64,000 nucleotides of DNA from Apiotrichum sp. Y4204 (taxonomy: Eukaryota; Basidiomycota; Tremellomycetes; Trichosporonales; Trichosporonaceae). The notes under the pieces were generated by a model. It searched no databases and was not told the origin of the DNA. It was given only the letters and a program-made list of their open reading frames with translations. This document shows, one piece after another, positions 10,710 through 21,735 of the stretch. Location: positions 1,178,001 to 1,242,000 of the forward strand of contig JAMYHL010000010.1 of the NCBI GenBank assembly GCA_025531455.1, in the 5' to 3' direction. Positions within the stretch are counted from its first letter, which is position 1. Each line of letters opens with the position of its first letter. A program made the translations under genes and the position numbers.

Positions 10710-11924
10710 CTAAAGCTTTGCGTCGACATTGTTCGCCTTCTTGAGGTACGACGCCTCGGCGGGGGACAGCTGTGCGGCAAAGTCGGCGAGGACCTTGCGC
10801 GCGCCGGACCCGTTCTCGACGTAAAAGTCGTCATGGGATGCGTATTTCGGGGTGGGGTTGGCTGGCGTACGCGAGAGGTGGGGGTGCGGCGCGGGCGGGA
10901 GCGGGTTGTCGGCCGTAGGCTTCGGCGCCGCGGGGTCGCCGACCTCGTTCCCCGTCACTTCCGCGGGTGTCAGGACCGGGACGCAGCACGCGTCGGTGCC
11001 GTGGAACATCCTTGCCCACTCGTCGCGCTTCTTGGTCCTAAACGCCGCGGCGAGGGTGTCGCGCATCGCGGGCCATGTGGAGCGGTCCTGCTGCCGCTTC
11101 GGCTCGAGCGGGGAGGCGAGGTGCGGGTTGATGATGCGTGCAAACTCGGCGAAGAACTGGGGCTCGAGACACCCGACCGACATGTACAGGTTGTCCGAGG
11201 TGCGGTAGAGCGAGTAGAAGGGGGATCCGCCGTCGAGGAGATTGTTCCCCGGCGGGAGGTTCCAGTTTCCGCTCGTGTTCTTCGGATGGGAGAGAAGGAG
11301 CGGGAAACTCGAAATGTACCGCGTGCCCGAGACCATATCGGTGGCGACGACCTGGCCCTTGCCTGATGCCTGGCGCTCGATGATGGCGAGAAGAATACCA
11401 AGGACGAGCATGATGCCTCCTCCTGCAAAGTCGCCGAGGAGGTTGAGCGGCGGCACGGGCGTGCCAGGCGCGTCGCTCTCGTCCTTTGAGCGGATCATGT
11501 CGAGCACGCCCGAGAGCGCGATGTAGTTGAGGTCGTGGCCTGCCATCTGGGCAAAGCTGGAGTTTTCGCGCGGGAAGCCAGTCATGCGCGCGAAGATGAG
11601 GCGCGGGTTGAGTTTCGTGCACTCGTCTGGTCCGAGGCCGAGTTTCTCCAGCACGCCAGGACGGTACGGATCGATCAGGACGTCCGACTTTGCAATCATC
11701 TTGCGCAGGACCTGGTTGCCCTGCGGGTCCTTTGCGTCGATAACGACCGACTGCTTGCCCCGCGCCGTCACGTCCCGCGGCAGGGACTGCTTTGCGCCGG
11801 GACGCGGAATGCCGCGGTCGATGCGCACGACGTTGGCGCCCCAGTCCGCGAGCACCATCGTCGCAAATGGCGCGGGGCCGATCCCGCCAAACTCGAGCAC
11901 GCGGATACCGGCGAGAGGAAGCAT
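10710..11924 (-). CDS. alpha-methylacyl-CoA racemase (CaiB/BaiF CoA-transferase family III)
   Basis: Single-exon gene, 404 residues from the ATG that begins MLPLAGIRVLEF; the frame stays open upstream, but only this start matches the family N-terminus. The enzyme interconverts R and S 2-methyl-branched acyl-CoAs so that they can enter beta-oxidation. Family marks are LADWGANVVRI near residue 30, the catalytic His in GHDLNY (H130) and catalytic Asp in LLGDFAGGG (D165). The last three residues are AKL, a type 1 peroxisomal targeting signal, which fits a peroxisomal branched-fatty-acid role. Other class III CoA-transferases share the fold, but the GHDLNY/GDFAGGG pair favours the racemase branch. 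Confidence 0.88.
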   Translation of the reverse strand: MLPLAGIRVLEFGGIGPAPFATMVLADWGANVVRIDRGIPRPGAKQSLPRDVTARGKQSVVIDAKDPQGNQVLRKMIAKSDVLIDPYRPGVLEKLGLGPDECTKLNPRLIFARMTGFPRENSSFAQMAGHDLNYIALSGVLDMIRSKDESDAPGTPVPPLNLLGDFAGGGIMLVLGILLAIIERQASGKGQVVATDMVSGTRYISSFPLLLSHPKNTSGNWNLPPGNNLLDGGSPFYSLYRTSDNLYMSVGCLEPQFFAEFARIINPHLASPLEPKRQQDRSTWPAMRDTLAAAFRTKKRDEWARMFHGTDACCVPVLTPAEVTGNEVGDPAAPKPTADNPLPPAPHPHLSRTPANPTPKYASHDDFYVENGSGARKVLADFAAQLSPAEASYLKKANNVDAKL

Positions 11925-12968
11925 GGTGATGAGTTGGAAAGTAGCAAGGTCGGGGATGCAGAGTTGGTTGTGTATGTTGCTGCTTGAAGCCCTTGTGCCC
12001 GACGAGAATGGGTCTTGGCCGTCTTGGAGTGGGATCGGCTGGACGTCATCGGTTATGTCCGCCTGCAAATGCCGGGGCACTTTGGTCGGCTAAAATGCAA
12101 CCCGAAATCCGCAACGGAGTGGCCGGAATACCGGAGGGGCCCGCTCGAGCGATCGCGAGTGAGTCGCGAGTTGAGTGCGTGGCACACACACGAGAGCCAC
12201 GAGGTGAGAGGGCATAAGCATGCATCACGATTAAGGCAAGAACAGCCTCAGCACGCTCTTGCAGACCGGTCAGTGTGCATGTGCAATTTTTCTCTGCTCG
12301 AGAGAGGGGTATATGTGGCTGGAGTGATTGCGGGGAGTGAGGGTGCTGTTTGCCTCGTTGTGGAGGGAAAGGTGCGGGGTGTTCTGAAGGTTTCATGCGG
12401 ATTTCTTGTGGCTGCTACCAGACGTTTTTGGGGTTACTCGGGATAAAGAACTCTCCCTGCTGGAGACCGGAGGACGGGCAAGAATATTGTATTTCAAGAC
12501 GACGTGCTCCTCTATGTTGGTCACGAGGGTGGTCGTTGTGGGCTAGCCGATGGTGATGGAATGGCGCGAAGTCACATTGCTCACGGATGCTACCAGCGCC
12601 GCTACTCGACATTCTGCACTTCCAACACGACAGTGATGCTACAAAGGAAATGCAGATGCTTCCAAGAAAATGCAGATTGCTTCCAGCAAGGCAATGCTCC
12701 AGACAGCCCGTGCAATGAAAACTACATCTCCAGCACGCAGAAGTGCCGACCCGTTTTGGACGCTATGCTACGACTCTGTATAATACACAACCCAGCCCCC
12801 TCCCTACTGCCTACAATCCCCGATGCTAATCTCAAGACCACAACCCAGACCCCAGCCAAAACCCCAGACCCCAAACCCCAAACCCCAATCGAGCAGCCGT
12901 AACACAACTCCAACTCCAACCCCAACACAACCCCACCTCTCACCTCATCTCTCGTCTAGACGACCCAT
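11925..12968. other. intergenic: racemase promoter and permease 3' flank
   Basis: No gene seen. The permease-proximal part (about 12790-12950) is a strongly C/A-biased tract with CCCCAAA-like units at 12841-12889, probably the 3' untranslated region of the permease. Confidence 0.5.
12841..12889. repeat. CCCCAAA-like C/A repeat
   Basis: Irregular repeats of CCCCAGAC/CCCCAAA units just past the permease stop codon. This is simple-sequence DNA, not a true telomeric array. Confidence 0.6.
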
Positions 12969-15179
12969 TTAGTGGGGGATGACGCCGTCGTCCCTCTCCT
13001 CTCCGGGCTCGGGAATCTCGGCTGGGAGGACCGCGTTGAGGAAGACACCGATGATGGCCGAGATAAGGTAGGGCTCCTCGACGATGAGAGTGACGGCCTG
13101 AATGAGACCCTTGAGACCGCCGTTGTCGCCCTTGTAAGTGAAGATGTGCTCGAACCAGTCGGGGACACAGAGGGACGAGAGACCGAGGGCGAACATGACA
13201 CCGGCGATGAAACGGTCACGACGAGTCCACTTGGCGTAGGCGAGGACACGGGCACCAGAGGTGGCGACGGCACCGAAGAGGAAGGTGGTGAAACCACCAA
13301 TGACGGACGGAGGGGCGGCGACGAAGATGGCACCAAACTTGCCGATGATTCCCATGAGCAGAAGGATAAAGGCGCACATGTAGCCCGACTGGCGCGAGGC
13401 GTTGCGGGTAAGCGCAATGACACCGGCGTTCTGGGCAAAGGTGGTGAGGGGGGGAACGGTGGCGAGACCAGCAAGGGTGGCGGAAATACCGTCGGCAAGC
13501 ATACCGCCCTGGATACGGGTCATGAAGCTCTCGTCGGTAATGTCGACGCGGGAGACATCGGACGAGGCGGTAACGTTACCAATAGTCTCCGCGACAATAA
13601 TGCACCATGAGACAAGCATGGGAAGGACGAGCTGGCCACGGACCTGGAGAGGGAAGGTGTGGACCCAGAGGAAGGTGGCGCCGGGAGCGTCCTGGATAGC
13701 CTTGCTGTTGAAGTAACCAGTGGCGGCACCAATAATGAGACCAGTGATGAGACCGATAAAGACGGAGGCAGACTTCATGAACGCAGAGCCAAAGACCTCG
13801 CAGAGGATGATGACGACAAAGCACGAGAAACCAAGACCGAGGTACTGCCACGAACCCCAGTGGTGGGACTGCGAACCGGAGACACAGAGGATGTCGGGGT
13901 TGTTGCGGCAAGGGCCGGATCCACCACTAGACGGGGTTAGTATTTTCGTGCACAAAATGATTATTATTATCTTACTCACGCCCAGTTAGTGACACCAGAC
14001 TTGACGAGGGCAGCACCGATGAAGAGAAGCATAGTACCGGTGATAAGCGGGGGGAACAACTTGCGGATGATGCGCGGGGGAACGAAGGCCATGGCGAGGG
14101 CAAGGGCACCGGTGGCGATGGAAGTGCCGAGGACGGCGCCAAACTCGGATGGGCAGGGAAGGCGGGTTGTGCCGTCGGGGCCATAGGGGCAAAGTCCGTG
14201 GTCGTACTGCCGGGGTTAGCTCGTTACGCTAGAGGATGGCCACTGTAATTTGCCGGTCGGCCAAGAGTCACGGACTGTGGATGTGCGATGTGGCGATGAT
14301 GTTGGTGCCACACTGCCACTGCCACATTCACATGATCCGTCGTGCCGGCATTGGCCTCTGCAAAAAAGGGCCTGGGCCTACAGCCGTGGTAAATGTAAAA
14401 CCAAACTCACAGATTGGTTGAGGTATTTGATCGCAACGTTGGCAAAAGCAAACGAAGTGCCTGTGACTGAGACGATACCCGTGCCAACAAAGTACTTTGT
14501 GCCGCGGACCTTGAGGCGTGCAATCTGGAGGACCGTTCCGGCAGAGCACCAGATGAGCGAGGCGGAAATCAAGTACTGCTGAATCTCAGGACCAAGGTTG
14601 GCGCCGGTAACGCCTGCGAGGAGAAGCGGGGGAGTAACAAGACCACCGACCATGGCGAGGGCACTGCGAAGGGTAATTAGCCGGTTAAACCAAAAGGATG
14701 TAGGAGGAGATGGGCATCTCTGTGACAACTTACTGCTGGAGACCGAGAATGAAGATGAGCATGTAGGGGAGCTTTGCGTCGATACCGTAGAAGGGAAGCT
14801 CGCGCTTCTTGAAAAGACCGGGAATGTTGGGGATGAAGAGAGCCAGGTAGTCCTGTGGGCGTTAGACATGGATGCATGCATGGATGAGAGGGATTGACGG
14901 ATCGGATGCATGGTGGGCTGTCTGTGCGCCAGCATGCATATACACATGCATAGGCTGCTGGGCGCACGGTGCCCGGGGCCCAAGTATGCAATCCACGCGT
15001 CTTGCAACACTCACATAGTCGCCGAGCCAGGCCTCCTTCTGGCCGAAGCTCTTTACAAACTTCTTGAGGTTGAACTTCTCCTTGGGCATGTGGCCGAGGT
15101 TGGCGCTTTCCGAGTCGAGGTCCATAACCTGGACATTGTCGACGTTCTTGTCGTCGTAGTCCTCAACACCCTTGTTCAT
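12969..15179 (-). CDS. uric acid/xanthine permease, NAT (NCS2) family
   Basis: Five exons (15179-15015, 14852-14734, 14663-14411, 14206-13980, 13926-12969) give 573 residues, close to the length of Aspergillus UapA. Every join keeps frame and family sequence, for example GDY-DYLALF and NWA-GGSGPC. This is a proton-coupled plasma-membrane transporter for urate/xanthine. The NAT signature Q-N-x-G-x4-T-R is present as QNAGVIALTR, preceded by the RIQGGMLADG helix and by HHWGSWQYLGLGF, all substrate-site regions in the family. The N-terminus is a hydrophilic acidic cytosolic tail ending in KEAWLGDY. Introns are 162, 70, 204 and 53 nt, longer than most here. Substrate choice within the family (urate/xanthine versus other purines) is inferred by resemblance to UapA/UapC. 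Confidence 0.92.
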
Positions 15180-18028
15180 TGCGGGAGGATGCGTGCGGGC
15201 GGTGGTGTGGGTGGGTCAAGTTTGCCGCAGGAGGGCTTGAAAGAGTGGAGGTCGTTCGGGAGTTTGGGCGCGTGTGGAAGACGGGCGTTCGTTGTTGATT
15301 CCTAGAGAACGACTGAAGCTAGGAGTGGAGTGAGTGCAAAGCAATTTCCTGAGGAGAAAGAACAATGTCATGTCGCCGGGACCTGCGATATAAGTATGTC
15401 GATGCGGTCGCTGCGTTGCGGTAGTGCGGCAGCGGCGCAGTGCAGTGCAGTGTGCGTTGGGCGGTCGGGAAACAGTCGGCTGGCCCATTTGCGATAGAAC
15501 GCCGGCTCGGCTGTCGTGGCCAGCGTGCTCCAGATAGGGGATTACCGGCGAAACTCTGTGTGCTCATGATCGCAAACCTACGACGCCGAGTAGCGTAGTA
15601 CTGTACACAACAGGCTGATCTGATCGCGGGCGCGCCGAGCCCACCCCCCTGCATACCGACCGGGTTTACGGGGCCCACTTAGTGGCTGAGCTCAACCCCG
15701 CGCTTACGGGGTACACACCGGGGTATGGAGTGTGGAAGATGATGTGATCCAGCATGCAAGCAGGGAGTGAGTTGCCCTGGGTTGGCAGCCGAGGATAAAC
15801 TGAGCTCCAACTGCCCTGGCGGCGCCTGCGCGCGCCGCCCGGGCGGTTGCGCGTTGCTTGGCCTTTCGTGTTGGTAGCCGTTTCTAGTCTAATTGCGGGA
15901 GTACCGACCCACTCTCTGGCAGTGCTCTTGCTGTTCTTGCCGGCTCCTGTCGGCTCCTGGCCCTGTCCTGGTCCTGAATGCATCCTGTTCACATGCACAA
16001 GAGCAGAGAAAAAGAGCTGTGTAAAATGAGATAAGCCCACCCGCCACCCTCAGCAAATCCGACCGGACCAGTTACAAGCATTCCATTCGCTGCACATTCA
16101 CCGATAAGTCGCCGCCGACCGGATTTGGCTCGGGAAATGACGTGAAGGCGTGCGGGGCCGCGTTTCCACAGCTCCAGAGGGAAATGAGAAGACGAAGAGA
16201 GACAGCCTCACGGGCAGCGCGGCAAATACCAGTTTGCATGGCATTGCAGCTGACATGAATCATTGCAGGTACAGTTTGCTTTTGGCGAGATACTCTGCGC
16301 GCACCGAGTGTCTCGCCGATGGAGGATGCCGCACACCAGTCCACAGCCAAGCATCCGGACCGGGGTAGCACCGGGGCTCCCAACGGGCTCCCAACGGGCC
16401 CCCTCACATCGGGGACGCCCTCGACGATGGACCCTGCTTGGGGCAAGTCGATGAACGGGATCCGGGAAGATGGAGCGCGTGATGGGGACATGATGCTGCG
16501 TGGGATCCGATTCCATCCATCTCGTGTGCTTATCCTGGCTCTCCCCAGTGACCCACCATACGCGCTGATAGCAACTGCACATGTTCCCTCATATCATCTC
16601 ACAACAATGAGCTCACGATCACATCACCCAGAAACGCACACGAGACGCCGCTGCGGACCTGCGGACCTGCGGACATGCCGAGCGGCGTACTTAGCATACA
16701 TACATTCCTTCATTCACCCATCTCCCGCCGGTGGCGATACAGATAATGGGCTAGCGCCCGACTAGCAGCTATCATCTGATCGTCGAGCTATCACGCCCCG
16801 CGGCAGATGCAACTAGCTGCACGTACTACAATCTGCCGAGGAGTGCGAGTGCGTAGAGAATCGAGACCGCCAGAGGACCGGATAGCCAATTCCTAGCAGC
16901 GATAAAGATAGCCAATACCCTCTATCCCCTAGCCAATACCTTGTACTCCCTAGCCAATACCTTGTGTCCCCTAGCCAATACCTGGAAGCGCCGATAAAGA
17001 TAGCCAATACCTCGGCCCGATAAAGATAGCCAATACCTTGGTGATAGCGCTTGTGTACGAAAGCTGCGGATAGCAGCGGTTCCCTCATTACAGCGACAAT
17101 GTCCGCGTCGCAGAGTGGTCGTGGCTGTGGTTCAGTCACGCGAGGTGCAAGTGTCTATCAACGCAGTGCCTTGCCTCCATCCCTCCACTCAGTTCTCTGA
17201 TCACGAGACGCGTTCCAGCGCCCCCATATGGCCTCTATCGCGCAACTCCGGCCGCATCGATACGGCGTCTGCATATCAAGCGAGCTGCGCTGGCGCTGGC
17301 GCGTCTGGGTCTGAGGTGAGCATCCCCCCCAGGTCGTGCGCCGCAGTACTATGTCGGTGCTATGCTGGCCCTGGTACCACATGCACACATGCACACGCTG
17401 CCCTGAGTCGTGCCGCACCCTGATACCCGGCACGCAGCAGCCAGCACCCACCACCTCCTCGTCCTATCAGATCGGACGTCGGCCGTGGGGCCGCCGGGCG
17501 CGGTCGTCAGATCGTCAGCAAATGTGACGGGTTTCGCCTATCGGACATGGACAAAGGTTGCGCCGCCCACATGACCGAGGGTGCATTGGCGTAAGTATTT
17601 GCATGCGAGAGCAATTAGTAACATTACGCGCTAATGGCGGTGCTCTCCGCACATGGAGAGTGCGAGACGCGTTCACTACCAGACATGACCAGTGTGGGGG
17701 GGAGATCATCGATTCCGATTGTACAAGCAGTAGTGGCTTGGCGAGAGTACCTGAAGTGCCCATGTCGTGTCATGTCACGGCGCCGAGGCGCTAGCCCGCC
17801 GCGCACTCCACGGTTCCCCGCCGCCAAGAGGGTGTAATGTGCGCGATGAGCGCCGTCGGCGAAATACATGACTAGCTCAATCAACGTCGCTAACGAGGAT
17901 CAAGAACTGCACAGCACGCGACTGCCATAGCCAATACCCCGCAAAATGCGAGATTCCTAACCCGTGGGGACACTCCACACTCCACACGGAGCTCCATCTC
18001 CAGCGCGATCGACAGTACTACAGTAGCA
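15180..18028. other. long intergenic region, no gene seen
   Basis: These 2.85 kb between the permease start and the MerB-like stop codon contain only short, biased open frames. The permease promoter is at the left end. The one structured element is a CCAAT-motif array at 16881-17036, with one more related copy near 17929. Confidence 0.5.
16881..17036. repeat. array of TAGCCAATACC units (CCAAT motifs)
   Basis: Seven same-orientation copies of TAGCCAAT(ACC) start near 16883, 16909, 16930, 16951, 16972, 17001 and 17026, several spaced almost exactly 21 bp, some preceded by GATAAAGA. Each holds a CCAAT pentamer, the binding site of the Hap2/3/5 (NF-Y) complex. An isolated copy sits at about 17929. 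No gene start lies within 1.7 kb, so a regulatory role is unproven. Confidence 0.7.
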
Positions 18029-18790
18029 CTAAAGTCCCCAGAACTCGCCATGCAGCCCGACAGACCGGAAGTACTCCTTCGCCTGGGCAGGTTCGCGGCG
18101 GACATAGCCACGCGCAAGGCGGCCAGCGTACCACCCGCGCGCAAACTCCCACAGCACCTCGAGGCTCATGACGTACCCCCTCTGCTGGTCTGTTCTTGCG
18201 ACCCAGCGGTCGAGGCAGGTCGGATCGCAAAAGATGCGCTGGTTTGCACAGGTGTGCACCACGTCGTCCCACATGTGCTTGACCGGGAGGAGAAAGTGCG
18301 CGACGGCAGTCCCATTTCGCGTGCCGACGTCCTGCGGGAGAGGCGGGTAGTCGTCCGACACGCGGAACGCCATCGCCAGATTACACCCGGGGCAGGTTGT
18401 GGCGATGAGCATCGGTGCCTGTTGGGGAAGGAGGTGGGGGAGGGCAAACGAGTCCCAGCAGCACCCGCCCCACCAGAGCGTGTCTTTGCCCATGACGCTG
18501 AATCCGAGGGGGATGCTCGCGAACGGGTGCGCCATGACGATTGCGCGGGGGTGCGTGTCGAACTCGTCGCTGTTCGCCGCGAGGGCGACCAGCGCTGCGG
18601 GGGAGAGAACGAGCGCGCGGGAATGGTGCAGCGCCGCAAGCGACTGGCGTACCGTGCGCGGAGCGAGGGATTCGCTCGACGCGAGCTCTGAGACCGTCGG
18701 CGCGCGCCCGTGCCTCGAAAAGGTCGAATACACTGCGACGCGCACGGTTTCGACAGTGTCGGCGTCAGGCGTAGTGGCTGGGTCGGACAT
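18029..18790 (-). CDS. MerB-like alkylmercury (organomercurial) lyase family protein
   Basis: Intronless gene for 253 residues. MerB cleaves the carbon-mercury bond of organomercurials, releasing Hg(II). The central block WWGGCCWDSFALP matches the MerB catalytic segment, with C110 and D113 in the C-x-x-D spacing of the active site, and the later RIFCDPTCLDRW segment supplies the second catalytic cysteine (C188; C192 close by). An N-terminal helical part with a TVSELASS...TVRQSLAAL pattern resembles the winged-helix start of MerB. Between these lies an extra CPGC pair (C133, C136). No mercuric reductase gene is adjacent. Fungal members are little studied, so true lyase activity is unproven; the protein may act on another substrate. 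The lack of introns is compatible with transfer from bacteria but does not prove it. Confidence 0.78.
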   Translation of the reverse strand: MSDPATTPDADTVETVRVAVYSTFSRHGRAPTVSELASSESLAPRTVRQSLAALHHSRALVLSPAALVALAANSDEFDTHPRAIVMAHPFASIPLGFSVMGKDTLWWGGCCWDSFALPHLLPQQAPMLIATTCPGCNLAMAFRVSDDYPPLPQDVGTRNGTAVAHFLLPVKHMWDDVVHTCANQRIFCDPTCLDRWVARTDQQRGYVMSLEVLWEFARGWYAGRLARGYVRREPAQAKEYFRSVGLHGEFWGL

Positions 18791-19130
18791 GGCGGTGTAG
18801 GTGGCTGCGAGGTCGTTGTGTGTGATGGTGTTGAGCTGGTTACATGGCGGTTGCTCGCTGCATCGCTTGTTTGTGACTTCGGCGGCACTACGTCACTACC
18901 AGACTCAACCTCCAATGGCAGCCTGCACCCAGCAGACAATCACGCTCTGTCCTCCCTCAATGCTGGCATAGACCACTCGCAGAACGTGCACAACTTGCAC
19001 AGCACAAACAGCGAGCTCAAGAGCATCTACAGAGCATGCATCATCGAAGCATGAGATAGCATAAACAGCACTTTACATTTCACACAATACACACACGACA
19101 CCGAATCACGACACGAGACCCCGACACCGC
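18791..19130. other. intergenic, promoter of MerB-like gene
   Basis: 340 bp upstream of the MerB-like start and downstream of the GFA gene. No repeat, RNA or clear metal-response motif was recognised. Confidence 0.45.
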
Positions 19131-19622
19131 TCACCCATCATACTCCTGCTTCTGCAGCGTAATCGCCCCGGGGAACGTCTTGTGCCACGGCTCCGAGCTG
19201 CGCAGCCAGATCTCGACGCTGGGCTTGGGGATCTCTCCGGGGGGAAAGAGGCCTTTTGTCAGTCCAACCCAGCCAGCAGCCAGCAGCCAGCAGCTAGCAG
19301 CCATTCTCCACGTACCCGCATAGACCGTCACCTGAGAGCCGTCGCGCACGCTCGACGCATCATACACGGGCGACCCGCAATTCTTGCACCGGTGCCGGGT
19401 AAGTTTCGCGCCCGACTCGGCGGTCGTCTCGAAGCTGCTCAGCTCGCCCGTCATCTCCCAGTTGCCCTTCTTCGCGGTGAGGAAGTACCCCGCAATCGAG
19501 CCAGTTGCCTGGCGGCAGTCGGTGCAGTGGCATATCTCCGTGCCCTCCTCTTCGACGGGCGCGCGGTCGGGAATCGTAAACTTCACGTTGCCGCAGAGAC
19601 ACGAGCCTTTGAGTGGAGCCAT
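19131..19622 (-). CDS. GFA-domain protein (glutathione-dependent formaldehyde-activating/CENP-V family)
   Basis: Two exons (19622-19316 and 19252-19131) give 142 residues, typical for a single GFA domain. The start is the ATG of MAPLKGSCLCG; the frame runs further upstream, but the domain begins here. All zinc ligands of the fold are present: C8 and C10 with C79 and C82 (structural site), and C31, C33 and C36 (second site, CHCTDC). The last exon supplies the GLFPPGEIP and SEPW elements usual at the domain end. The family is linked to S-hydroxymethylglutathione formation, but most fungal members have no tested substrate. The 63-nt intron is filled with GCTGCTGG-type repeats. A possible TATA box lies about 60 bp upstream. 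Confidence 0.88.
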   Translation of the reverse strand: MAPLKGSCLCGNVKFTIPDRAPVEEEGTEICHCTDCRQATGSIAGYFLTAKKGNWEMTGELSSFETTAESGAKLTRHRCKNCGSPVYDASSVRDGSQVTVYAGTWRMAASCWLLAAGWVGLTKGLFPPGEIPKPSVEIWLRSSEPWHKTFPGAITLQKQEYDG

Positions 19623-19682
19623 GGTGAGATTGCGCAGTTGGAATTGTGACGGATAGTGGACGGTCACCACTCGCGGTCGTGA

Positions 19683-19690
19683 CTTATACC
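19683..19690 (-). promoter_or_regulatory. possible TATA box of the GFA gene
   Basis: Read on the minus strand as GGTATAAG about 60 bp upstream of the chosen ATG. Placement is plausible; no other support. Confidence 0.3.
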
Positions 19691-21022
19691 ATGCATAAAG
19701 CGACTCCTCCTCGGTCGCGTCAAGTCCAGTCATCCGCGGATGAATCAGCAATGTAGCAGCAGTGTCTTGTATTGAATGAGTGAGAATTGTTCACGTGAAC
19801 CACGGAACGTGCAGAACAGCGGACAGCGCGTGGTTCATGAGCTGCCAAGCAGTGGCCTGTGACACAAACAACCACAAGTTCGGCGGTGTACCTCTTTCAC
19901 CGAGCCCGGAGCCGGACCACGTTTCGGAACCTAACCCAAGCGCTCGTGCTGGCGCGCCGCATGCTGGAGATTATAGCCATGTTGGCCGTGCCGAACGACC
20001 GAGGCATGCAGTCGGGTGCGCCTCGGTCAGCGTACGAGGTCGTCATGGTATGCTTAGTGGGAGAGGTCAGTAGCTCAGCAGTTGTCAATAGTAGGGGTGA
20101 TTGTTGTTAGTCATGAGATCGCAGATCATGAATACATGCATCGGCATGGCCGACACGCGTGTCTCGCCTGGCTTGATGGTCCCGGATCCCGGATCCCAGA
20201 TCCCGGATTGTGGTATTGTTGACGGCAGCCATGAGAAAGGAAGAGTGTGCGACTTTGCTGTTGAGAGGTTGAGAATGGTGTTTGGAGCTGTGTGGATCAG
20301 TAACAGTAGTATTCGACAGGCAGATAGTCTCATCTAGTGACGGAGAGCGACTGGCCGCGACTGGAAGTACTGTATTGACAGGACGGATGGACTTGACGAT
20401 CCTCGGACTCCGACAGACCACTGACGCGCAGGCACATTAGATGCAGCTCTGCTCACATGCTCACCAGCTGGCAACAGTCTCCGGCCCGGCACAGACTCCA
20501 AACCTCCCAACCTCCTAGCCTCCGGCACTAGTCCGCTGAACGCCCTCGCAATCCCCGGTACTGTATTTCCCGATACTCCCCCGCAAGTCCGTGACGATCG
20601 ACACCTCCGAGCTCCGAGACTTGATCCGGAACCACATCCGGAACAAAGCTAGTCGACGAGGGAGTTTCTCCGAGCCTGGACAGGCTGCGACGCCAGCGTA
20701 CGCCAGTGCACGGGGCCGGGTCTGACATTCCTCAACTCCTCGGCCCCTCCGAGAGACCCACTATGGGCTCTCCGGGAAGCGGCGAGCGACTCGCATTCCC
20801 ACTCCTTCCTGGGTAATTCGGAGAATCCCCTTTTCCTCACCATGTCCCCGTCTCGTCATCATCGCTAATCGCCCGTTCGTCATCACCGTCATCCTAGCCG
20901 CCGGATACCCACACTGTCGACACCGCCAGGCGCCCGGCGCCCGGCGGCCGCGGCCCCACCGTGGGAACCGGGATATATAGCTGGATATCGCTCCGATATC
21001 GGGAACACACTCCCGCTCTGAC

Positions 21023-21096
21023 GTCGTGCTGGCGCGTCCGGTCCGATAGGACTTCGATGTCGTTTTGGCGTGTCCGGTCCGATAGGACTTGGTGAT
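21023..21096. repeat. two-copy promoter repeat, 36-bp period
   Basis: A 24-bp core containing TCCGGTCCGATAGGACTT occurs at 21031-21054 and again at 21067-21090 with one mismatch. The core itself has dyad character (TCCGGTCCGATAGGA). It is about 650 bp upstream of the oxygenase start. Confidence 0.75.
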
Positions 21097-21735
21097 TTCT
21101 GCCTGTTTCTCGTACTTTCGTACTGACCATCTCGTCTGTCCCATGGCTCGTGACTTGCAGCCTCTCGTTCGAGGCCAGCGCAGCCGGCGCCACTGTGCCA
21201 CTGCTCCTGTAGCCAGTACGCCAGTGCCCAGTTGGCAGCCCGGGAAGACGGAACCACAATGCGCGGCCGATCATCATACACATCCGGCGAGAAAGCGAGT
21301 CACGCGGAGGTACTGCCCATGCTCTGCTGCCCATGCTGCCCATGCTGCCCACATACCACGGCCAGTTGCCCACTCTCCATCGAAATTCTAAGACCCACTC
21401 AACCAACCATATGACAATGACCACGTTCACGTTCACGTTGGCCATGGACATCATGTGGCTGTGGTCTATGACTGGGGTACTGCGGGGCCTTCGGGGCCCA
21501 TGCGGGGTGAGCAGCCACGTTCACAATTGCAGGATGGTGGCCAAGTCCTGGGTAGTCCAAAAACAGCACACACTAGCCCATCAGTGGAAACAACAGACAC
21601 TAGTAGTGACCTTGTTTCTGTGGTGTCTGCGGATACTTGTACGCGAAACGGGGGTTTCATCGCAGACGAGACAGATACATAAACGCACGAGATAGCCAGC
21701 CGCACGACACACACCCAACGAAACAGAACAGCACA

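Larger units (their letters stand above)
19623..21735. other. intergenic between GFA and oxygenase genes
   Basis: Divergent promoters at the two ends, no gene seen in 2.1 kb. Contains a two-copy 36-bp-spaced repeat (21023-21096) and small direct repeats of ATCCCGG near 20183-20206. Confidence 0.5.

Noticed and set aside
12841..12889. Telomere-like CCCCAAA repeat
   Set aside because: Units are irregular and short, lie inside ordinary gene space and are not tandemly exact, so they are simple-sequence DNA in a 3' flank.
16813..17139. Minus-strand frame with RYWLGDT repeats
   Set aside because: The peptide repeats only reflect the CCAAT-motif DNA array; composition outside the array is not protein-like.
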